Source of the DNA: Tetracladium setigerum | Taxonomy: Eukaryota; Ascomycota; Leotiomycetes; Helotiales | Reading direction: 5' to 3' | Length of the DNA stretch: 64,000 bases | NCBI GenBank assembly: GCA_031472005.1 | Contig: PZJY01000006.1 | Location: 1,364,001 to 1,428,000, forward strand | Shown: one piece after another, positions 47,471 to 57,101 of the stretch | Layout: the number at the start of each line of letters is the position of its first letter | Numbering within the stretch: the first letter of the stretch is position 1 | The notes under the pieces: generated by a model | Database searches by the model: none | The model's input: only the letters and a program-made list of their open reading frames with translations | What the model was told of the DNA's origin: nothing | Position numbers and translations under genes: made by a program

Positions 47471-48514
47471 ATGCCTCAGAGAGAGTCCACAGTGCGAAGG
47501 GATCAGGACACTTCGCAAAAGTCGAATTCGAGTCCGACGGACCCGTCAAGCGGCTGGTTCAACAGCATCTTCTCCATTCCTGCGCCGGTAAAGATGTTGT
47601 TTGATCAAGTACCCATGGTGCTTTATGCTCCAAATGAACTTCCACAGAGGGCACCTAGGTCTGCAAGGCTACCCAGCTTATATGTCTTCAGTACCGTCAC
47701 AGATGCCGCAGCTGGGAGGCCCTCCTTCAATCCGAGTTGTTTGAAGTGGCAGGTATGTGTCTTACGAGGCATAAGCATGCATGTATGGGAACTAACAATC
47801 CTAGACTTTCCTGAATATCGCCGGCATTGACCATCGTCTGATATCTTCGAATAATCATGCCTCTCCATCGGGCTCGTTACCCTTCCTTCTCCCAGCCGCA
47901 AGCTCCGCGCCATCACCGGATGGAGTCCTTCCAGTCACTTCGAACAAATTCATCAAGTACTCCAAAGAACATGGGGGACTTGTGGAGGAATCATCAAGCT
48001 TGCGATATGAAGCATATCAATCTCTGCTAGACCACCGGATAAGAAATGCCTGGGTCAGTCAGCCTGTCCAATATTTACAGGCCTGACAGCAACTAACATT
48101 TTGCAGCTATACACCCTCTATCTCGAGCCATTGAACTTCTCAGAAGTCGCCCACCCGCTTTATGTAGCTCCCGCATCCTCAAATTCCCTCGTACGAGCTT
48201 CGATATCACATCAACTCCGAACTGCGGCAGAAGCCGAGCTTCTGAAACACTCCTCGATCATTGACGCAGCGGACCTATACAGCGAGGCGGACAAGGCCTT
48301 CGAGGCTCTGTCGACTCTCTTAGGAGAGGATGAGTGGTTCTTTGGAAATGAAAAGGCAGCGCTCTTTGATGCAAGCGTCTTTGCTTATACTCATCTCCTG
48401 CTGGACAAGAAGTTGGGATGGAAGGAAGACAAACTTTGTAGAGCATTGAGACAGAGAGAAAATCTCGTCCGGCATCGACAGAGGTTGCTCGTAAGGTACT
48501 ATGGAGGTTCGTGA
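47471..48514 (+). CDS. SAM35: Metaxin/SAM35-like mitochondrial outer-membrane protein
   Basis: Sam35 (Tob38) recognises the beta-signal of barrel precursors at the outer-membrane sorting and assembly machinery. Exons 47471-47752, 47805-48053 and 48107-48514 give 312 residues. The thioredoxin-like half begins PAPVKMLFDQVPMVLYAPNEL, the predicted pattern for Sam35/Tob38, and the C-terminal half is GST-like (LYTLYLEPLNFSEVAHPLYV, ADKAFEALSTLLGEDEWFFG, FDASVFAYTHLLL). The end may differ: GTAAGG at 48491 could act as a donor and would change only the last few residues. Introns have GTATGT and GTCAGT donors. The assignment to SAM35 rather than another metaxin is by domain pattern and length. Confidence 0.75.
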
Positions 48515-50144
48515 TCAGTAAACCTTGCCCGCTTCCAGGCGTCGGGTTTTTAGGGCACAAAGTGTGAGAAGCCGAATTACAAATGCTTCTATGTTATGCC
48601 TGCCTACTTCGTCCGGCCGAGGTAGCCACGTCCCCAACTCAGAGGGATGCCAAAGATTTACAAATGGATCTTGACGTCAAGCGGATGAACGATGGCACTC
48701 CAAGAGAAAGATATCAATAACGTGTGAGAGCACATGACCTCAGAACCATCTTCGGCCTGGAGGCCTTGGGACGTGGTAATGCTTGCAACTCACGGACATC
48801 GTCAACACCACCGATATTATTACAAGCGTGGGGAATTGTGTGGAGGATGACACCAAGATCTCATCGTACAAGAGACCAAGGTTCACCTGCGCCTCTGCGA
48901 AGATATCTTGGCTATTTCTTGTCCTTGTCATCTCTGCAGGCGGCTTTGGCCTCATCCGAGGGTGCGTTTATTTGACATTCAACAACACCAAAAAGGTGAC
49001 TCGAATAATACATGGTGATTTATTGTCCCGTACTGGTGTCGTCCTTTACAGAAGTTCTCTCTCCGTTCACCGTTGAATGAACATCTTGCATATTCCCGAA
49101 TGAATGTAAATATGTCCAAAATGGAGCCGCAAAATAATGGGCCATGAAATGGAGTTGCGAGCTCCATCTTCATTCATCCACCCTCTTCGTCCGGTCAATT
49201 GTTTTATTCAGTTTGTCAGCCTTGTTGTGTTTCGTTTCTGGATGCAGGCGCCGAGCATTCGGGTCTGAAACTTCCCGCATCCTCGTCATTGATCGACAAT
49301 GATCTCCACCAACCGGCATTGTGACTGGCTCTCCCACACTACCTTATTCCCAAAACGGAGCTTGGTCGGGAGCTTGGGCCAACGTCAAATGTCTCTTTTC
49401 TTCTGCCTTGAGTGAAACACACACTCTCTCTCTGTCTTCAAATATCAGCTATCAGATCCAGATATATACCAAAGTCCTTGGATTAGGCGAGATCGGTTGA
49501 AAGGATATTGACATCTACTAGTTCCGTTATGCTGTAACCTCATCTTTTCAATCTCCCCAAGTTCAAGACTACAAGTAAGGTAGCTAGTTGCTACTACCTT
49601 CGTATTCTCCAAGCCAAGGACGGACTTCAACTCTTCCATATCTCCATGTCTACCGACTTTGCACTGCCCAGATCCCTCCCCTCTTTCTCATTATCTTAGG
49701 CCAGTTTTCGATCTCCTGTGCAGGCCTTGGGATGACCAAGGCGCTTGCCAAATAGCTCAATCGAGCTTTTAAGTCTTCGGCAAGGGATGATCCCCTCTTG
49801 GTATTGGGCTTGGATTGTACTCGGAGCTCGTTCTCATCCTCCAAACACCGAGAATGGCGTCCATTATTGTTCTTGCTACTTTGCTTGGAATCCTCTTGCC
49901 TTTGGCTTTCAATGACGGCGCCGATATTCTGGCCTGGGGATTCCAAAGGCTGCAATTGATTGGCAAGCACAAGGTACGTACGACATGCCGTGGAAGGAAG
50001 CTATATAAATGTCGACTTGTCTCGTCGTCCATTATTTATTTCCCCTTTCATTCCGCATCAATCTCAATTAGCACTTGTCTCTCAACCTAACACTTGCACA
50101 AACACACCTTTGCTTTTACATTTCAACTCCTACAAATCGAAAAC
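48515..50144. other. Intergenic region between SAM35 and CHRD gene
   Basis: About 1.6 kb; no gene is called. A minus-strand frame at 49970-49650 and a plus frame at 49815-50090 overlap and have no domain content. The stretch before 50144 includes the CHRD leader (pyrimidine-rich). Confidence 0.4.
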
Positions 50145-50931
50145 ATGAAGGCCACAAGTTTCGCCGCAACTGCGCTATTGGTTGCTACCACTGCTATTGC
50201 AACTCCAATCGACTACACACCACCTGGAGGAGTAAGTAACTTTATTTTCCCTTTCAATGAACTGTTGCTAACTCCTATCAGTGGGAATCTGTCAAGTACC
50301 CCGCCGGTACTGGCGAGAACCTCCCATACTATCCGCCACCACCCGGAGGCTGGGAGTCTGTCACCTACCCAGCAGGCACAGGCAGCCAGGGCGGGAGTGG
50401 AGGTTCTGGAAAGACTGATGGCCCATTCACATTCACAAGCACATACCACGTCACAGCTGTTGGATCAGAGGTTCGAAACGGCACCACTCCAGCACCAGGA
50501 CCAAACGATGCTGTGGGATTCTTCCGTTACGGCATCAATGCTCCTTTGAACACTATTTGCTACGTACGCTTGCCTTCTCTCTCTCCTTTCACCTTATGCA
50601 TATACGCTAATCAAATCAACAGAATATTACACTCCTCAATGTTGTCGGCGAATATATGAGCCCTGCTCTCACAGCTACACACATCCATGAAGCAGCACGC
50701 GGTGCATCAGGTCCACCTCGCATTGCCTTCCCCAACCCCGTTGGTGATGACAAGTTCAGAAACAGCATTGGATGCATCACGGGTCCATTCCTCACTGGTG
50801 TCAAGCCTAATGGTGTTGACACTGGCACTGGCTTTACCGTTGCTCAGATTGAAGCTAATCCAGCTGGATTCTTCACGGACTCGCATACAAAGCTATTTTC
50901 TCTCGGCGTTGTTCGTGGACAACTCGGTTAG
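50145..50931 (+). CDS. Secreted CHRD-domain protein
   Basis: Exons 50145-50231, 50282-50563 and 50623-50931 give 225 residues. A signal peptide (MKATSFAATALLVATTAIA) precedes two short repeats of PPGGWESV.YPAGTG. The CHRD domain follows: FTFTSTYHVTAVGSEVRNG, then NITLLNVVGEYMSPALTATH, IHEAARGASGPPRIAFPNPV and IEANPAGFFTDSHTKLFSLG. CHRD proteins are common in fungal secretomes; their role is mostly unknown, with cell-wall or extracellular binding as an inference. All phases agree, donors GTAAGT and GTACGC. Confidence 0.85.
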
Positions 50932-51651
50932 AGAGTATGGAAATGTTTTTGAGTGAGCACCGCTCAAATTCAAGAATGGATGGGATGAGATGGAATGATG
51001 ACCGGGCTATACCTCGCTACGAATACTCCTCCGGAGTTGTTTTGCGGGCTGTACTGTACATATGTATTGTGGACTTTCCAACATCCAAAATAAATATAAG
51101 TTGATTATCATTTACAATCCACTCTTCAGCTCAAATTTAAAACTCGTATCTTTAAATAAATAAAATCAAATAATTCTACCTCTTCCCCATCGAATTTAGG
51201 AAGATATAATTAGGTACAGTAGCAGATGACAACACCATAAATGACATGACCTCGGTCCTCCAAATCCTGGGTACCCACCCACAGCGTACAGAGGCCCAAA
51301 AGCGGTGAATGAGACACCCTCCCGTCCCGCCCCGCTTCTACAGCCTCATGAACTCAACTACCACCAAACATCACACCACACGTCTTCCCATCTCCATCAT
51401 TCACTCCCCGATAATTTCCACATGTCTCTTCCTCCATTTTTTCCGCTTCTCCCAAAAAATCATGAACCTTCCATCACCACAAGCCCTGCATGACTTTCCC
51501 TTCCGCAACACGAATTATACTCTACTGCACAGCGCCTCATCCTGCCATCACCGATTCGAATCCTAGAATACTGTTTCACCACCATCCAGATACGACGAGT
51601 ACTTGCTGTAATAATCTGCAGCCGGGGCTTGAGAAGCTAAACCACGAAAAG
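50932..51651. other. Intergenic region CHRD gene to coiled-coil gene
   Basis: About 720 bp. The left side contains AATAAATATAA-like sequence suitable for 3' processing; the right side is a pyrimidine-rich leader. No gene is seen. Confidence 0.45.
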
Positions 51652-52809
51652 ATGCATCACATAGGATTTGCACACTCTTCGCCCTTTCAACAACACCGAC
51701 AACTGCTGTCTCCCTCTTCCTCGAATGGCTTCTCGTTCTCACCTTTTGCGTCGCCGACGCGAGCTACACATAATTTTCAGCGGCATGATGGAAACGATGA
51801 TGATGATGATGATGATGATAATGAGTTAGATAATGAGCTGGACGATAGTGAGGAAGAGGAGGCGGAGGTTGGGAGTGCACAGGATGAGAAGGATGCGTTG
51901 CTTGCTAGGTTGAATAATTTGGTCCAGAGGTTAGCGGGGGATGAAGATTTGGGCGATGAGTCTCTGAGGAGGATTCATGAGGAGGTGGATCGCATTGAGA
52001 AGGTTGTAAGGGAGGGAGGGAGGAAGAGGATGGGTTGGATGAGGTGGGGAGGAGAGAGAGGGAGAGTTATTTTGGTGAGGGTGGGAGTGACGGTCTGTCC
52101 AGTGATAGGAGCACGAGTAGAAGCAAAGGCAGAGGGAAAACAAGAACGAGAGAGGCACGATTGGGGATTCAAACAGATCGAACACCACGACGCCAACCTC
52201 CGGACCTCAATTCAAATCAGCAAGAAGAAGAGAAGGAGACCAGGCACGAAGATCGGAAAGTCGCTGAAATCTCCGCAGCACAAGCCTCGCAGTTAGCGAA
52301 AGAAACAGAGGAATTAGCAGAGCAGTTGAGTGCTACTGTTGCGGAATTGATAGCTCGGAAGGAGGAATCAGATCATATCCATGATTTACTCGTTACTCGC
52401 GCCGAGCAAGCTACGGAGCGGATTTTGGTGATGGAGTATAGAATTGCCGAGATGTGTGTACTTTTTCTATTATTAAATAAATCCCCGCCCCCTTTCCATG
52501 AGCAAGTTCAAAAACTAACCAAACCCCAAACCCTCTAGGGAAGATGACTTCTCCGCCAACCAATCCGAACTCAAGTTCCTCCGCATCCAACTCCAAGCCC
52601 TAGAAGCGCAATGCTCGCCCTACATCCCACAAAATGAAGATGAGGAGTTATCTGAGAGCATCATGAATTGGAAGATTGATTGGGAGGATATAAATCGCAA
52701 GTCGAGGGCGAGGAGGAGTGGGATATTGGTGCCGGAGTTGGGGAGGAAGGTTAGCTCGGAGATTCCGTTGAGGAGGGAGTTTGTTAGGGTTGAGGATGGT
52801 CACGACTAA
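51652..52809 (+). CDS. Coiled-coil protein of unknown function, one apparent 1-base loss
   Basis: Exons 51652-52453 and 52539-52809; 357 residues if one base is restored. The N terminus is Ser-rich, then comes an Asp-rich run (about 10 Asp/Asn in a row near 51790-51830), then EEEEAEVGSAQDEKDALLAR. The frame breaks at 52009-52023: REGG and the following acidic GLDEVGRRERESYF are in different frames. Adding one base in the G-rich run joins them. A long coiled coil follows (AKETEELAEQLSATVAELIA, LLVTRAEQATERILVMEYRI), and exon 2 reads FLRIQLQALEAQCSPYIPQN and IMNWKIDWEDINRKS. I do not recognise the family. The intron has a weak GTGTGT donor. Confidence 0.7.
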
Positions 52810-53522
52810 AGAAACATTTTTGAGAGTTAATAGGATGTTGAAAGCATTATGTCACAGGGATGGAAGAAGCTAGAGAGATCATGTTTTCTTCGGAAGAAGA
52901 AGAAAAAGAAGGACGATAATAAGGATCTTTTTCGACTGAAAGACTTCCGTCATCCAAAAGAACACCAGAAATGGTCACTTTATGGATTTGGGGGAGAGGG
53001 GAAAGAAACGCCAAAGAAAGGCAGAAAGGAAGACAAATCACAGACGAAGAAATGGTTGTCCAAATCATAAGCACCTCGCCACTCAACTCCCCTCATTCAG
53101 AATACCTACAGCCAATACCACCGCACTTGCGCTGGTGCAAGTCACCAAGCGGAAAATTCCTGCTGGACAGTTATTAAGAAAATTAGGGAAGTATCGGGGG
53201 ACAAGGGGGGACTTGCGGCATATTGCCAATTATCAAAGAGTGGTTCTTTCAATGATGAAAATGTACAGCCGTTCGCGACGTGCACCAGTATACGCATACG
53301 TTGATTGAGTGGGCTATTATATTAAATTCATCCGAGAAAGAATTTGAAGAAAGGAATGGGATGTTTTCTTGGGATATGTAGAGATAAGAGAGCTTGCAGA
53401 ACTGGAATGTATTCATTGTGCACGACGTTGGGATTTTTGAAGATTTGAGGAAGAAAGGGCGTAGAGGGGTATGCATCTTAGAATACCAAGTAATGCTTAA
53501 TGCTTCGATTGATATTAGTTGT

Positions 53523-53545
53523 ATGAATGAATGAATGAATGAATG
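53523..53545. repeat. GAAT microsatellite
   Basis: Five to six GAAT units in AT-rich intergenic sequence. Confidence 0.9.
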
Positions 53546-53644
53546 GTCTTTGAGTAGTAGATGATTGATGATTTGTTTGTTTTCATTTTGCATGTATTGA
53601 AATTCGTTGATTTTCAGGATAATGGATTCGTAAGCTGCACTTGA

Positions 53645-53850
53645 GTTTTGCTTCTCTTTCGTTGATTTGTGCATCATGTTACACTAGTTTTATAATGGGC
53701 TCGCAAGTTAGATTGTGATTAATTCTTTTTTTGATAAATTTGTCCATCATGTGGCACTAATTTTAATAATGGTCTCTCTCAAGTTTTATTGAATTCATAT
53801 CTCTTTTGTTGATTGTGATGTGCATCATGTTGCATTGGGTTTTCCCTACT
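53645..53850. repeat. Degenerate tandem repeat of about 72-79 bp, three copies
   Basis: The anchor CATCATGT occurs at about 53672, 53744 and 53823, each preceded by a GTTGATT- or GATAAATT-like T/G-rich segment and, in the first two, followed by CACTA and TAATGG. Copies are clearly diverged. It may be a decayed satellite or element end. Confidence 0.55.
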
Positions 53851-54150
53851 TTTGAAGTTTTCATATTCAATAAATAGACCCCCCTCCTTGACACTTCTTT
53901 GTTTATTAGTACTACCTACCTACTGTACCGTACAGTACATATAGGAAGTAAATGGTGTTTGCATTTTTTTCCCTCCAAAGAAAGATTCTATGAGAGACTG
54001 CGTCTGCCGATACGCATAAAGAAAATGTGTGAGTAATTGAAAGATAGCTTTTCTGTCTGCCGTCTACGGCATTTTCGTTGAAGATTGAATGGAGGCAATA
54101 TACAGTGTACTTTAAGAATCCCAAAGGAGTTTTGCGGTACTATCCACTAC

Positions 54151-54669
54151 ATGACAAAGCCTGCGGGAAATACTGGCCTTTTATTTCTTCTGGAGACTTG
54201 TATTTTTGCCCGTGGTGGCCTTTCTGCATTAACTTTCAATGCCAGACTGCGACAGTGGCAGCTTGCAGCAATGCAAACAATAGCTCTTTTTATTGTCAGA
54301 TCGGCAGCTCATGTTTTGAAGATCCACAAACACTCTAGGAGACTATCATCCTTTGTACAGAGTGATGAGGAGCAACTAGAATTAGCGGGAGTTCACAGAC
54401 TTTTGGTCTTTCGCGTTACAAGGAAGTCGCATAAGTATACATATCATCATCTGGCTTTCCTCTGTAAGTCTACTTCTCTTTATTCCACAACCAAATTCAA
54501 CTTGGTGTGGAAAGTAACAACCACTATCAGAATGGCGGGAAAACCTCTTGATTGGAAGCCAGTTGATACAGCCTTGAAAAGATCCATGAAAACCCCTCTG
54601 AGGTCTTTGATTATGCCTGCAACAAATATTTTCAAAAACCAGCTACTTGGACCTACTATGATCATCTAG
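54151..54669 (+). CDS. Doubtful ORF, 172 codons
   Basis: Longest unexplained frame in this gene-poor stretch. It starts from ATG 54151, uses no intron, and contains no signal peptide, no recognised domain and only scattered hydrophobic stretches. It could be a lineage-specific gene or chance. Confidence 0.15.
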   Translation: MTKPAGNTGLLFLLETCIFARGGLSALTFNARLRQWQLAAMQTIALFIVRSAAHVLKIHKHSRRLSSFVQSDEEQLELAGVHRLLVFRVTRKSHKYTYHHLAFLCKSTSLYSTTKFNLVWKVTTTIRMAGKPLDWKPVDTALKRSMKTPLRSLIMPATNIFKNQLLGPTMII

Positions 54670-55346
54670 TCGCCGGATGGCTCAAGGAATGGCAAGCAAG
54701 TAGGCAATTTCATGGGCACTGGCTGCATGTGGAATGCAACATGCTGCCCAGTGGCTCCGTAATCGGGCATGATTTGGATGTTGACTGCCAGGGAGGGAGC
54801 GACGGGTTGACTTGATGTTGAAAGGCGAGTGTGTTGAGACCTTAGATCACTGCAATAGAAAATTGAACGACGAATTATCGCCAACATCCTCTCTTACTTC
54901 ACTAGACACGTTGCTCCATACTTGTCCAAAACGTTCGGTCTTGAGATAGTGGTAGATCGCTTGCACTGCTAGCGTGCGCAAGCCATTCGAAGTGTATTTA
55001 GTGGCGCGCGTGCAACAAAATCTTTTGATGTGACTGACATAAATTGGAAATAAAGTGACTTTGGAGTGAAGGGACAACTAGCGTGGCACCAGGATATCAG
55101 TTGCGGAGCTAAGGAAGTAATTCGTTGATGGCACTGCTAGTGTTACCGTGTTAAGCGAACCTTCGTTACACAGGAAATTCGATTAAGATGGTGCACACTT
55201 GAAGTGTTGACCACTGGCCTGATAGCAGACAACTGTTGAAAACTCCCTTGGTCATTGCCTTTTTACACACTAAAGTTTTACATTGAAGTTGATACATGAA
55301 CAACAGCCAGTAAAGTACAGTTACTCTTAAAGTGACACACTGCCTA

Positions 55347-56437
55347 CTACTGCTCAGGACGATCCGTCTCAAAAACAGGAGGCATAAAAGCCATACCTAC
55401 AAAAAACGTTAGCAATGATCTTCCCGATCTCACACAAGAAATACATACCACCACCACTAGTCTCCGCCTTACCCTCTTGCTGAACACCGCCCGCAGACCT
55501 TGAAATAACATGCTTCCTCAACATGGCCAAAATCTCACTATTCTTCCACCTCGCCGGCACAGGACGATATGCAGGCTTGAAGGTACCAACTGTCTGCGCC
55601 CACTCTCCACTCCTGGGCTTACCTTGCCTCCACTCATCCGTCTCCAGCTCAGGTCCAGTTTGCTTCCCAGCATCAGTTCCTTGCGTAACAGGTGAGCCGA
55701 TATCCTTGCCCGCCGCATTCTTCGTAGCGCCTTCTATCCCAAGACCTGCCCCTTCGGCTGTCTCCTGTGATGTAGGTGTTGGCTCTTGCGTTGCCCAGTA
55801 GTAGATGTCCCAATCATTCTCATCAAGGAATAAATCGAATTGCCCCATTTGTGCCATGGTCATGTCTCGTAAATGTGCTTCTGCGAATGTGGACATGAGG
55901 AGGTCGCTTTCGAGGGTTCCTCTTTTACGACTTTGATCTATTCAACCCCCAAATGTCAGCTTGTGTCTACAGAGAGGAGATGGACTGAGCTCTCTGAGGG
56001 AAAATACGAACATAATAATCTGGCTCTCATGGTATTTCCATCCTCGCCAATTCTCCTCAGCGGCTCAATCTTAAACTGCCCCCCTCCAACTCCCCAACGC
56101 CCATCTCACCAGTCGATCCACCCTCCGCTTGTTTCCCACCTTGTGTTCCGCCTTGCACCGAATCCTTAGGCGCGACCTCCTTCTCGCTCACCGACGAGAT
56201 GAGCTCCGGTGGGGCCTTATCCGCGCCTACTGAAGGTATCGCATTCGCAATTGTGGAATTGGTGTTGGTCAGGTGTGGGTTAAGGGGCTTTTCGGATTGG
56301 ATTTTGCGGTGGTCTTCTATATTTTGGTGTGTGGTGGATTTGCCCGGTGTTGATAGGCGATGAGAGGTGGAGGAGATTGGGCGGCTGAAAACCATTGCTG
56401 GTCGCAGGGAGCGGATAGCTAGTCGTGCGGTAGACAT
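55347..56437 (-). CDS. SDH5: Succinate dehydrogenase assembly factor 2 (Sdh5/SDHAF2), one apparent 1-base loss
   Basis: Mitochondrial matrix protein needed for covalent FAD attachment to Sdh1. Exons 56437-56012, 55937-55449 and 55396-55347; 321 residues if one base is restored. The N terminus (MSTARLAIRSLRPAMVFSRP) is a presequence. The core reads LLYQSRKRGTLESDLLMSTF, then MTMAQMGQFDLFLDENDWDI and YYWATQEP, the SdhE/Sdh5 signature. The end is MPPVFETDRPEQ. The first exon breaks at the G-run 56079-56084: GVGELEGG is followed by the correct frame, beginning QFKIEPLRRIGEDGN, only if one G is added. Introns have GTTCGT and GTATGT donors. A long low-complexity tail fits fungal versions. Since this factor is needed for complex II, an assembly error is the simplest explanation. 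Confidence 0.9.
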
Positions 56438-57101
56438 GTTGTTTGGTGTTTTCACAAATTTGTTTGTGATGGAGAGTTGGTGGTCGACTCTCTCTGCCTT
56501 TCTAGCCTCGGACCATCAAGATAATCTGGGGCTCGGCAAAGCTCGACGTCGTCATGGACTTTTTTGAAGGCTTGCTTCCGTCGAGCTTTCTGATTGGCCA
56601 ATCTTAACATCAATAACAATGGAAAGGTTCGAAGACTTATATTTCTTTTTGTTTCAAAGCCCGAGTTTTACGAAATTAAATTGTATATTTAATGTGTTGC
56701 AAATTGTATTTTGTTCGCATGAAAATGGCTGAAGCTCACCATCATCGTTTCCATCTCCTTTCTGTCCATATCAAGCGGATATATTCCACTTGGAACAGTC
56801 TAGCAAACCACATTACATGAATTGTCTTTCCTTCTCATAAAAATCACAAATGCCGTCTAGTCAGATTTCAAAATATCATCGACAAGATTTTGCCTCCCTG
56901 TTTTTGTCCTTGGTATGAACGGAGTTCCATTCTGACCTTCTTCCCATCTTCAAAGCGTCCTACGGAACAAAGCTGATTGACTGGCATTCAATCAGTGGTG
57001 CTTAGGTACCTTGTGATAAAGTCCTGCCTCTTTGCCCTTAAAACCCTAGAACCGAATCTGCAAGCAAATTAAGAATTGGCTATGGCATGATCCAAAGCTG
57101 C
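56438..57101. other. Intergenic region upstream of SDH5
   Basis: About 660 bp. It is the SDH5 promoter side and the 3' flank of the 759-residue gene; AT-rich in the middle. No gene is seen. Confidence 0.5.

Larger units (their letters stand above)
52810..55346. other. Gene-poor region with degenerate repeats
   Basis: About 2.5 kb, AT-rich. It includes a GAAT microsatellite, the three-copy degenerate repeat, and a 172-codon frame from ATG 54151 without recognised domains. Nothing else is called. Confidence 0.4.

Noticed and set aside
48490..48560. Alternative last intron in SAM35 (GTAAGG donor)
   Set aside because: It would change only the last few residues, and neither form can be preferred from sequence alone, so the simpler one is listed.
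54085..54669. Longer reading of the 54-kb frame from 54085
   Set aside because: The extension before 54151 lacks an ATG start; the frame is kept only as a doubtful ORF from 54151.
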